Assembly (NCBI GenBank): GCA_003517965.1
Contig: DOZO01000051.1
Span: 11,998-25,918 of the forward strand
Direction of reading: 5' to 3'
Length of the DNA: 13,921 nt
From: Desulfobulbaceae bacterium
GTDB taxonomy: Bacteria > Desulfobacterota > Desulfobulbia > Desulfobulbales > Desulfurivibrionaceae
Program-made: the position numbers and the translations under genes
In this document: positions 7,886-13,921 of the stretch, piece after piece
How the letters are laid out: every line of letters starts with the position of its first letter
Position numbering within the stretch: position 1 is the stretch's first letter
The notes under the pieces: model-generated
Seen by the model: the letters and a program-made list of their open reading frames with translations, nothing else
Databases searched by the model: none
Told to the model about the DNA's origin: nothing

Positions 7886-8197
7886 ATGCAAAAAGATGTC
7901 CACAGTCTGCTCGAATCGAGTGAATTCAAATCTCTCGTGACAAAACGGGCCAAAATTTCAATCATGCTGACACTCCTGCTCTTCGTATCCTACTACGGTT
8001 TCGTTCTTCTGGTTGGCTACGACAAGCCATTTCTGGCTCAGAAGCTAAATGAGACAACGGCAACCACTTTGGGGATACCCTTGGCTGTATCGGTCATCCT
8101 CGCTTCCTGGTTGCTCACCGTGATCTATGTTGTCTGGGCCAATACTATTTACGATCCCGAAGTCAAGAGACTACGGGCCAAGCTGTTCGGCAAATAG
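7886..8197 (+). CDS. DUF485 (YjcH-like) small inner-membrane protein
   Basis: A 103-residue membrane protein with two predicted transmembrane helices (about 25-45 and 62-87) and a charged cytoplasmic end (RLRAKLFGK). The pattern of an N-terminal SSEFKSLVTKRAK segment, then LLLFVSYYGFVLLVGY, then LTVIYVVWANTIYDPE is typical of DUF485, the family of E. coli YjcH, which sits directly before actP as here. Its role with the symporter is not established; an accessory or stabilising part is the usual guess. The ATG at 7886 is chosen because AAGGAGG lies 5 bases upstream (7874-7880) and the protein then starts as its relatives do. The reading frame is open upstream to an ATG at 7829, which has no such site. 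Confidence 0.88.
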   Translation: MQKDVHSLLESSEFKSLVTKRAKISIMLTLLLFVSYYGFVLLVGYDKPFLAQKLNETTATTLGIPLAVSVILASWLLTVIYVVWANTIYDPEVKRLRAKLFGK

Positions 8198-8241
8198 ACG
8201 CCATTTCCTCCCCCTTATCATAAATCAAAGGAGAGTTCACC

Positions 8242-9819
8242 ATGCCACCAGTAACCGAACAGGCGGCGGGCGCCATCCAGACCAGCCTGGGGACACCCAC
8301 CTTGCCTGCCATTATCTTCTTTTTGATCATCGTCGCCATTACCCTGGCGATCACCTATTGGGCCGCCAAACGCACCAAGACCACCAAAGAGTTCTACGCC
8401 GCCGGCCGTAGCGTCAGCGCCTTCCAAAACGGTCTGGCTCTGTCGGGCGACTACATGTCTGCAGCCTCTTTTCTGGGTATCGCCGGAATGGTCGCCCTCA
8501 AGGGCTATGATGGCATGATCTACGCAGTAGGCTGGCTGGTTGGTTGGCCTGCTCTGATGTTTCTTATCGCCGAACCACTGCGCAACTTAGGCAAATTTAC
8601 CTTTGCCGATGTGGTCGCCTTCCGGCTCAAGCAGACTCCGGTGCGTATTGCCTCGGCCATTGGCGGCATCCTTACCGTGCTCTTCTATACCATCGCCCAG
8701 ATGGTGGGTTCCGGCAACCTGATCAAGCTGATGTTTGGTCTGCCTTATGAGTACGCAGAGATCATGGTCGGCGCCATTATGCTGGCTTATGTCCTCTTTG
8801 GCGGCATGCTGGCCACCACCTGGGTACAAATCATCAAAGCGGTCATGCTGCTCTGCGGGGTATCAGTAATGATGCTCATGGTGCTGGCCAAGTTCAATTT
8901 CAACCCAGGAGACCTCTATGCCGCAGTGGCCGCCCAGTATGGCCAGACAGCGCTTGAGCCGGGTGGGCTGATCACCAGCCCCATTGACGCGATCTCCCTC
9001 GGCCTGGCCCTGATGTTCGGCCTGTTGGGGCTGCCCCACATCCTACAACGTTTTTTCACCGTGCCCGACGCCAAGGCCGCCCGGATCTCCGTGCTCTACG
9101 CCACCGGCTTCATCGGCTACTTCTACATCATCATCCCCATTGTCGGTTTCGGCGCCGCCGCCCTCGTCGGTCGTGAAGTCATCACCAGTATCGACAAGGG
9201 CGGCAACATGGCTGCCCCGCTACTGGCTGAGGTTCTTGGCGGTACCCCCTTTCTGGGCTTCATCGCCGCCGTAGCCTTCGCTACCATTCTTGCGGTGGTA
9301 GCAGGGCTCACCCTGGCTGCAGCCTCCTCTTTTTCCCATGACATCTATGTGCATGTTATCAGGAAGGGCACGGCCACCGAGCAGGAAGAGGTGCGGGCCA
9401 GTAAAATCGCCACCCTGATGTTCGGCGTGGTTGCTGTTGGGCTGGGCATCCTCTTCAAAGGGCAAAACGTCGCTTTCATGGTGGGTCTCGCCTTTGCCAT
9501 CGCCTGCAGCGCCAACTTTCCCGCCCTGATTCTGTCGATTTTCTGGAAAAAATTTACCACCGCTGGTGCAGTCTGGGCCATCCTGACGGGTGCATTTCTG
9601 GCCGTGGGTCTCATCATCATCAGCCCTACGGTTTGGGTGGATGTTTTCAAGAATCCTAAAGGCTCCGAGCTGTTTGCCCTGAAAAATCCGGCCATTGTCT
9701 CCATGACTGCCTCTTTCCTGGTCGGCTATATTGTTTCCCTCCTGACCAAGGATGAAACCGCCGAACAGAAATTTGAGGACGAAAAGCTTCGGACCTATCT
9801 TGGCGTTGGCGCTGAATAA
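8242..9819 (+). CDS. actP: Sodium:acetate symporter, ActP-like (SSS family)
   Basis: A 525-residue sodium:solute symporter with about 13 hydrophobic segments, very close by eye to E. coli ActP. Shared stretches include FQNGLALSGDYMSAASFLGI, the sodium-site region of the family, AEPLRNLGKFTFADV, YVLFGGMLATTWVQIIKAV, GLPHILQRFFTVPDA and AFATILAVVAGLTLA. It should import acetate, and perhaps glycolate or other short carboxylates, across the inner membrane. Unlike E. coli ActP it has no cleavable N-terminal signal sequence and begins almost at the first helix. A ribosome binding site AAGGAG lies 8 bases before the ATG. It follows the DUF485 gene by 44 bases and is followed by a strong tandem terminator, so it ends its operon. 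No acetyl-CoA synthetase gene is in the window. Confidence 0.93.
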   Translation: MPPVTEQAAGAIQTSLGTPTLPAIIFFLIIVAITLAITYWAAKRTKTTKEFYAAGRSVSAFQNGLALSGDYMSAASFLGIAGMVALKGYDGMIYAVGWLVGWPALMFLIAEPLRNLGKFTFADVVAFRLKQTPVRIASAIGGILTVLFYTIAQMVGSGNLIKLMFGLPYEYAEIMVGAIMLAYVLFGGMLATTWVQIIKAVMLLCGVSVMMLMVLAKFNFNPGDLYAAVAAQYGQTALEPGGLITSPIDAISLGLALMFGLLGLPHILQRFFTVPDAKAARISVLYATGFIGYFYIIIPIVGFGAAALVGREVITSIDKGGNMAAPLLAEVLGGTPFLGFIAAVAFATILAVVAGLTLAAASSFSHDIYVHVIRKGTATEQEEVRASKIATLMFGVVAVGLGILFKGQNVAFMVGLAFAIACSANFPALILSIFWKKFTTAGAVWAILTGAFLAVGLIIISPTVWVDVFKNPKGSELFALKNPAIVSMTASFLVGYIVSLLTKDETAEQKFEDEKLRTYLGVGAE

Positions 9820-9830
9820 TTCTTGGAAAC

Positions 9831-9848
9831 GCCGGTTCCCGGCTTTTT
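9831..9848 (+). terminator. First rho-independent terminator after actP
   Basis: GCCGG (9831-9835) pairs with CCGGC (9839-9843) around a TTC loop and is followed by five T residues (9844-9848). It lies 12 bases after the actP stop. The stem is short but GC-rich. Confidence 0.65.
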
Positions 9849-9858
9849 CCGTACTATT

Positions 9859-9896
9859 CAAAAACGTGCAAGGCTTTTACGCCTTGCGCGTTTTTG
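9859..9896 (+). terminator. Second, strong rho-independent terminator after actP
   Basis: Positions 9859-9874 pair with 9881-9896 in a 16-base-pair stem (one G-U wobble at 9867/9888) around a six-base loop (9875-9880). The A-tract at the foot of the left arm and T-tract at the foot of the right arm make it usable in both directions. Together with the hairpin at 9831-9848 it isolates actP from the regulator gene. Confidence 0.9.
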
Positions 9897-9920
9897 TTGT
9901 TTCGAAGGGGTAATTTTCTG

Positions 9921-9949
9921 TTAAGATAAAAGATAGTATAGACTATAGA
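9921..9949 (+). promoter_or_regulatory. Predicted promoter of the sigma-54 regulator gene
   Basis: TTAAGA (9921-9926) and TATAGA (9944-9949) are 17 bases apart in an AT-rich stretch just after the terminator. A small perfect inverted repeat TATAG-A-CTATA (9937-9947) covers the -10 region and could bind a regulator. It could also be chance in AT-rich DNA. Confidence 0.35.
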
Positions 9950-9988
9950 AAAAGAAAATTCGTCACCATCCAGCTTAGAGCAATAACC

Positions 9989-11353
9989 ATGGCCGAGATA
10001 CTTGTTGTTGACGATGCGCCCAGCATGCGGGAGTTTCTCACGATTCTTCTGGACAAAAACGGCCATACAACCCTTGCCGCCTCAAGCGGTGCCGAAGCCC
10101 TCACCCTTCTGCAACAGCGTCATTTTGATCTAATTATCTCCGATATCCGTATGCCGGACGTCAACGGCCTCACTCTCCTGGAAAATATCAAACATCAGGA
10201 TCTCTCCATCCCGGTCTTGCTGATCACCGCTTATGCCTCACCGGAAGATGCGGTACTGGCCATGAAGCACGGCGCTTACGACTACATCACCAAACCTTTC
10301 AAGGTGGATGACCTTCTCTCTGCTACCAGGGCAGCCTTAGAAAATCGACAGGAAAAAACTGCGAACACGGAGCATGTTTCATTTGCAGGGATCATCGGCA
10401 ACAGTCCGGAAATGCTCAAGATTTATGACCTTATCCAGCGCATCGGCCCAACCCAGGCCAATATCCTCATCTATGGCGAATCCGGCACCGGCAAGGAATT
10501 GGTGGCGCAAGCCATTCACCAGTACAGCAAGGCGGCAGCGAACGCCTTTGTCCCCATAACCTGCAGTGCTATCCCGGAAAATCTTATTGAATCAGAGCTG
10601 TTCGGCCACGCCAAAGGTTCATTTACCGGGGCGATTGTCAACAAGACCGGGCTGTTCGAGCTGGCCAACAATGGCAGCGCCTTTCTTGATGAAATCGGCG
10701 AACTTTCGCCTCTCATCCAGACCAAGCTTCTCCGTGTCTTGCAGGAACGGGAATTCAAGAAAGTCGGGGGCACAGAGACCATCAAAGTCAAGGTCCGAAT
10801 TATTTCCGCCACCAACAAAAATCTGGAGGAGGAAGTACTGGCTGGTCGCTTTCGGGAGGATCTTTTTTACCGTCTGGCCGTTGTCCCCATCCGCATCCCG
10901 CCTCTCCGTGAACGCAAAGGTGATGTGCCGCTTCTGGTGGAACATTTCCTGAAAAAATATTCCACCCTGTTTGGCAAGGAGGTGCAGAAAATCTCCTCCT
11001 ATGCTCTCAAGGTTCTGCTGGATTATAATTTCCCGGGCAATGTCCGTGAACTGGAAAATATCGTCGAGCGAGGGGTGGTCCTTGAATCCTCCAATATTAT
11101 CCTACCGGAAAGTCTCACCCTGTCAGGGCACCGACCTGGCCGCCCCGGCGCTGAGCAGGCTAATGCAGAAAGCTCCTGGACAAGCGAAGAAACAGCCTTT
11201 GATCTCGGACTTGAGCAGTACATTACCGATCTTGAAAAAAGGCTGATCAAAACAGCCCTTAGCCGGACAAATAATTCCAGGATGAAAGCGGCGGATCTCC
11301 TGAAAATGAGCTTTAGGGCCTTCCGTTACAAGACGAAAAAATATAACCTCTGA
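9989..11353 (+). CDS. Sigma-54-dependent response regulator, NtrC/PilR-like
   Basis: A 454-residue transcriptional activator. Receiver domain (about 2-120): acidic D8/D9, phosphoacceptor D52, T80 and K102 are all present. AAA+ domain (about 134-365): Walker A GESGTGKE (163-170), sigma-54 contact loop GSFTGA (210-215), Walker B AFLDEIG (231-237), and the FPGNVRELENIVERG segment from residue 348. C-terminal Fis-type helix-turn-helix (about 428-451): NSRMKAADLLKMSFRAFRYK. The Ser in the contact loop and the MSFRAFRY ending resemble PilR-type regulators more than NtrC or AtoC. It should be activated by a histidine kinase and switch on sigma-54 promoters, but no kinase gene is adjacent and no -24/-12 site was found in the window by eye. 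The ATG at 9989 is right for the receiver domain; the ribosome binding site is weak. Targets are unknown. Confidence 0.93.
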   Translation: MAEILVVDDAPSMREFLTILLDKNGHTTLAASSGAEALTLLQQRHFDLIISDIRMPDVNGLTLLENIKHQDLSIPVLLITAYASPEDAVLAMKHGAYDYITKPFKVDDLLSATRAALENRQEKTANTEHVSFAGIIGNSPEMLKIYDLIQRIGPTQANILIYGESGTGKELVAQAIHQYSKAAANAFVPITCSAIPENLIESELFGHAKGSFTGAIVNKTGLFELANNGSAFLDEIGELSPLIQTKLLRVLQEREFKKVGGTETIKVKVRIISATNKNLEEEVLAGRFREDLFYRLAVVPIRIPPLRERKGDVPLLVEHFLKKYSTLFGKEVQKISSYALKVLLDYNFPGNVRELENIVERGVVLESSNIILPESLTLSGHRPGRPGAEQANAESSWTSEETAFDLGLEQYITDLEKRLIKTALSRTNNSRMKAADLLKMSFRAFRYKTKKYNL

Positions 11354-11382
11354 AGCACGCGGTCAGAAAATTCCGTTACGGC

Positions 11383-11412
11383 TTGTTACCATTGCCGCAA
11401 ATAAGGTAGTAT
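11383..11412 (+). promoter_or_regulatory. Predicted promoter of the cytochrome-rlpA pair
   Basis: TTGTTA (11383-11388) and TAGTAT (11407-11412) are 18 bases apart. Transcription would start near 11419, which removes the in-frame ATG at 11411 as a start and supports the ATG at 11453. No clear terminator separates the preceding regulator gene, so read-through is also possible. Confidence 0.4.
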
Positions 11413-11452
11413 GGCGGGAACATTTATCAAGCCCGAGGATACACCATCTGCC

Positions 11453-12937
11453 ATGTCTTTTAGCCTCAGTAATAAAAAGCGTGCCATTCTGCCGCTTCTC
11501 TGCCTGCTGGCCCTATTCCTGCCCGGTTGCAAGGAAGGCAAAGCGCCTGATAAGCCTGCTGTTCAGAAAACCGCCCGCCCGCCTGGCTGCCAGATCTGTC
11601 ATCCTAAAATTCGACTCGACCCAAACCACAATCTTGCCTGCACCAACTGTCACAGAGGAAATTCAGAAGCCGCTACGCAAGAACAGGCTCACACCGACCT
11701 CATCAGCAAACCCGCCCATCCTGAACAGATGCAAAAAATCTGCGGCAACTGCCATGCACGGCAGGTGAGCCAGGCTGCCACTTCGCTGCATTTTAGCGCC
11801 AGAAATGAAGTCAACGTTGTCCGAGCCGCCTTTGGCGCCAAAATCCCCCTTGCTTCCCTCAGCAAGATCCCGATCCCGGACTCGATTGTCTCCCCCCTCG
11901 ATCTTGCCGATGACCTGCTGCGTCGCCGTTGTCTGCGTTGCCATGTGTACAGTTCCGGCGACGGCTACCCGGAAACGGTGCGTGGCACAGGCTGCGCCGC
12001 TTGTCACCTCTCTTACGGCAACGGCAAGATGACTGATCATGCCTTTAATAAATCCCCGGCTGACAGCCAATGTCTGCACTGCCATTACGGCAACTTCGTG
12101 GGCGCCGACTTTTATGGCCGCTTTGAACACGACTTTAATCTGGAATACCGCACCCCCTACCGCACTAATGGCACCAAGAATAGACTTTACGGGGTCGAGT
12201 CTCACCAACTGGCCCCAGACATCCATCAGCAGAAAGGCCTGGCCTGTATTGATTGCCACAGCGGGGCAGAACTCATGGGCAGGCACGGGGCGGCCAGGGA
12301 CAAAATCCCAGCCATTACCTGTCTTGCCTGCCACGGCTGGCGCAAAGGATCACCTATTCCCCTGAGCAATCTACATATCGAAGCAAACCAGCTGGTGCTC
12401 ACCACCAGATTAAGCGGCAAGAAACTCTTGGTGCCCAAACCGATCCATCCAGCCCACCGACAATATGAGAAAATAGCCCATTGCACCGTGTGCCACAGCC
12501 AATGGAGCTTTAACGATCAAGGTACTCATCTGCTCCGAACCGGGCAACCAGATGCTGAGGTCTGGTCCAGGTTCACCGTGCAGGGCAGCCGTGAAGTGGA
12601 AGAACAACTGGACAACCCCGTTGCGGACGTGCCTGTCCTAAAAGACAAAATCACCGGCACGCCAAGTAAAAGCCTCTGGCTAAAAGGCTATGGACTACGT
12701 CGCTGGGAAAACCCTCTGGTTGGCGTTGGGCCGGATGGCAAACTCCAGATATTCCGGCCCATCCTGGACCTGCATCTGTCCATGATTGCCCCAGGCAAAA
12801 AAGTAATTTTCGACAATGTGGGCGTTGAACCTGTGCGGCAACGCTATCGTCCCTATATCCCGCACACCGTTGGCAAGGCCGGGGCATTCTTCAGCGAACG
12901 ACTTAAACCCAACCTCCCTACCGAGACAAAACCATGA
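11453..12937 (+). CDS. Nine-heme c-type cytochrome lipoprotein
   Basis: A 494-residue exported multiheme cytochrome. Signal peptide: basic NKKR, a hydrophobic stretch and lipobox LPGC with the lipidated Cys at residue 26, so it should be anchored to a membrane facing the periplasm or exterior. Nine CxxCH sites are visible at residues 46, 63, 97, 160, 181, 207, 265, 290 and 344 (CQICH, CTNCH, CGNCH, CLRCH, CAACH, CLHCH, CIDCH, CLACH, CTVCH). Seventeen other histidines could serve as distal ligands. The last ~145 residues carry no heme and contain LRRWENPLVG and IFDNV segments seen in some large Desulfobacterota cytochromes. It probably carries electrons to or from a periplasmic or extracellular partner; the exact role is unknown. 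The ATG at 11453 gives a normal signal peptide; the upstream in-frame ATG at 11411 would add 14 residues. Its stop overlaps rlpA by four bases. Confidence 0.9.
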   Translation: MSFSLSNKKRAILPLLCLLALFLPGCKEGKAPDKPAVQKTARPPGCQICHPKIRLDPNHNLACTNCHRGNSEAATQEQAHTDLISKPAHPEQMQKICGNCHARQVSQAATSLHFSARNEVNVVRAAFGAKIPLASLSKIPIPDSIVSPLDLADDLLRRRCLRCHVYSSGDGYPETVRGTGCAACHLSYGNGKMTDHAFNKSPADSQCLHCHYGNFVGADFYGRFEHDFNLEYRTPYRTNGTKNRLYGVESHQLAPDIHQQKGLACIDCHSGAELMGRHGAARDKIPAITCLACHGWRKGSPIPLSNLHIEANQLVLTTRLSGKKLLVPKPIHPAHRQYEKIAHCTVCHSQWSFNDQGTHLLRTGQPDAEVWSRFTVQGSREVEEQLDNPVADVPVLKDKITGTPSKSLWLKGYGLRRWENPLVGVGPDGKLQIFRPILDLHLSMIAPGKKVIFDNVGVEPVRQRYRPYIPHTVGKAGAFFSERLKPNLPTETKP

Positions 12938-13779
12938 ATTGTCCCAAACACATCCGAAACATTTTTCTACCTGCTCTCTTGCTTCTGTGCTCCGCAACTT
13001 TTTTCGGCTGCGCCAGCCAGGTACTCACCAGCTCCCCGCCAGAACAGAGTTTCCCCGCCACTCCAGCCCAACCACCAGCCACGCCACCAGCCAAAGCGCC
13101 GCCAGCCAAGGCAGGCCGCATCCCAGCTACCCAAAGGCCCTATCAGATTGAAGGCAAAACCTACTATCCTCTACCCTCAGCCGAAGGCTACAGCGAAACC
13201 GGCATTGCCTCCTGGTATGGCAACCCATTCCATGGCCGTAAAACCTCAAACGGTGAAACCTACAATATGTACGACTGGACCGTAGCCCACAAAACCCTGC
13301 CCATGCATACCCGACTCCTGGTAGAAAACCTCGGCAACGGCCAATCAACCACGGTACGCGTCAATGACCGCGGCCCCTTCGTGGGCACCAGAATCATTGA
13401 TCTTTCTTACAATGTGGCCAGGGAACTGGGCATAATGAAAGAAGGCACCGGTAAAGTCAGAATTACCGCCTTAGGCGAAGCTGAAATCATCACCCTTGCC
13501 GACAACAAGACCGCAACCCGTTTCCTGCCCCACGAGGATTTCCAGAGGGGTGATTTTTATGTCCAGATCGGCTCTTTTACCGTTAGGGCGAATGCCGATC
13601 GGCTGAAAGACAAAATGCGCAAAGAAGGCCGAGAGACCGAGACCATCCGCTATGACCGGGTCGATCAGATCTTCTATCGGGTACAGGTAAAGGCCGGAGC
13701 CACGCTGAGCGCAGCCAAACAGATGGAACAGACCATGACCGGGGCAGGCTTTCCCGGTGCTTTTGTAGTGGCGAGATAA
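12934..13779 (+). CDS. rlpA: RlpA-like septal lytic transglycosylase lipoprotein with SPOR domain
   Basis: A 281-residue outer-membrane lipoprotein. Signal peptide with lipobox FFGC and lipidated Cys at 26, then a Pro/Ala-rich linker (about 40-62, repeated PPA units), a double-psi beta-barrel RlpA domain (about 88-182: ASWYGNPFHGRKTSNGETYN and RVNDRGPFVGTRIIDLS) and a C-terminal SPOR domain (about 205-280, FYVQIGSFTVRANAD). E108 and D145 correspond by eye to active-site residues of Pseudomonas RlpA, which cuts glycan strands lacking stem peptides; SPOR domains bring such proteins to the division septum. The ATG overlaps the cytochrome stop (ATGA), so the two are translationally coupled. The fold and domain assignment are firm; lytic activity is inferred, since many RlpA proteins are untested. 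Confidence 0.92.
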   Translation: MNCPKHIRNIFLPALLLLCSATFFGCASQVLTSSPPEQSFPATPAQPPATPPAKAPPAKAGRIPATQRPYQIEGKTYYPLPSAEGYSETGIASWYGNPFHGRKTSNGETYNMYDWTVAHKTLPMHTRLLVENLGNGQSTTVRVNDRGPFVGTRIIDLSYNVARELGIMKEGTGKVRITALGEAEIITLADNKTATRFLPHEDFQRGDFYVQIGSFTVRANADRLKDKMRKEGRETETIRYDRVDQIFYRVQVKAGATLSAAKQMEQTMTGAGFPGAFVVAR

Positions 13780-13798
13780 TTGTATGGGTGACAATCGC

Positions 13799-13826
13799 TT
13801 GACAGCTGAAGACCAATCATTATATC
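13799..13826 (+). promoter_or_regulatory. Possible promoter reading out of the window
   Basis: A perfect TTGACA (13799-13804) is followed 16 bases later by TATATC (13821-13826). It lies 20 bases after the rlpA stop and points right. A terminator-like hairpin sits at or just after its expected start site, so either the promoter or the terminator reading may be wrong. Confidence 0.35.
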
Positions 13827-13830
13827 TCAT

Positions 13831-13848
13831 AAACAGGAGCTGTTTTTT
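13831..13848 (+). terminator. Possible rho-independent terminator after rlpA
   Basis: AAACAG (13831-13836) pairs with CTGTTT (13840-13845) around GAG and runs into a T-tract ending at 13848. The stem is short and AT-rich, so termination would be modest. It is the only terminator-like structure seen after rlpA. Confidence 0.45.
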
Positions 13849-13857
13849 AGTAAGCGT

Positions 13858-13876
13858 TCAGCAGCACCACATCTGC
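13858..13876 (+). repeat. Right copy of the 19-base inverted repeat
   Basis: Reads tcagcagcaccacatctgc, identical to the minus strand of positions 3-21. It lies 79 bases after the rlpA stop, in the same orientation relative to its upstream gene as the left copy. The following 40 bases carry alternative hairpins and may belong to the same element. Confidence 0.6.
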
Positions 13877-13877
13877 G

Positions 13878-13914
13878 TTATCGGTACTACTGCCGATAAT
13901 TGACAGTCATCGGC
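13878..13914. other. Two mutually exclusive hairpins beside the repeat
   Basis: TTATCGG (13878-13884) is complementary to CCGATAA (13893-13899). GCCGAT (13892-13897) is also complementary to ATCGGC (13909-13914). The two pairings share the CCGAT segment, so only one can form at a time. No T-tract follows within the window. This may be internal structure of a dispersed repeat rather than a switch. Confidence 0.4.
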
Positions 13915-13921
13915 CTGCTCA

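Noticed and set aside
9220..9861. Minus-strand open frame (213 codons) opposite actP
   Set aside because: Antisense shadow of actP that runs into the terminator; low-complexity composition and no domain.
11381..11396. Possible sigma-54 promoter before the cytochrome (GG...TTGCC)
   Set aside because: The distance between GG and GC is 12 bases instead of the required 10.
11663..12334. Minus-strand open frame (223 codons) opposite the cytochrome
   Set aside because: Antisense to nine well-formed CxxCH sites on the plus strand; no supporting start signal.

Overview
The window looks like chromosomal DNA of an anaerobic or facultative Desulfobacterota (Deltaproteobacteria), perhaps a Desulfobulbales-like organism. 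This is inferred from gene content, not from a marker gene: menaquinone made by the futalosine route, a nine-heme c-type cytochrome lipoprotein, an ActP-type acetate symporter and a PilR-like sigma-54 activator. No rRNA, tRNA, CRISPR array, transposase or phage gene was seen.

Left part (32-4887, minus strand): four genes read leftwards in the order manC, mqnE, mqnC, mqnX. manC encodes the bifunctional mannose-1-phosphate guanylyltransferase / mannose-6-phosphate isomerase that makes GDP-mannose. mqnE and mqnC are paralogous radical SAM enzymes of the futalosine menaquinone pathway, and mqnX is the likely aminodeoxyfutalosine deaminase. The three mqn genes are packed tightly (5-nt gap, then a 4-nt overlap). 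mqnA, mqnB and mqnD must lie elsewhere. A short divergent region (4888-5024) holds two predicted promoters that overlap each other.

Middle part (5025-9819, plus strand): a sensor-like nucleotidyltransferase (degenerate cNMP domain, two CBS domains, DUF294 and its C-terminal domain) overlaps by one base a DEDDh 3'-5' exonuclease. After a 213-nt gap with its own predicted promoter come a DUF485 (YjcH-like) small membrane protein and an ActP-like sodium:acetate symporter. The block ends in a strong tandem terminator (9831-9896). The likely theme is acetate or short-chain carboxylate uptake, next to a possible nucleotide-based control module.

Right part (9989-13779, plus strand): an orphan NtrC/PilR-type sigma-54 response regulator, then a nine-heme lipoprotein cytochrome that overlaps (ATGA) an RlpA-like SPOR-domain lipoprotein. 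The last 142 bases contain a consensus-like promoter, a short terminator-like hairpin and alternative hairpins.

A 19-base sequence occurs at both ends of the window in inverted orientation (3-21 and 13858-13876). Each copy lies just downstream of the outermost gene and in the same orientation relative to that gene, which suggests a dispersed intergenic repeat. The most promising unexplained biology is the nucleotidyltransferase-exonuclease pair beside the acetate transporter. Most of the rest is recognisable housekeeping or respiratory machinery.
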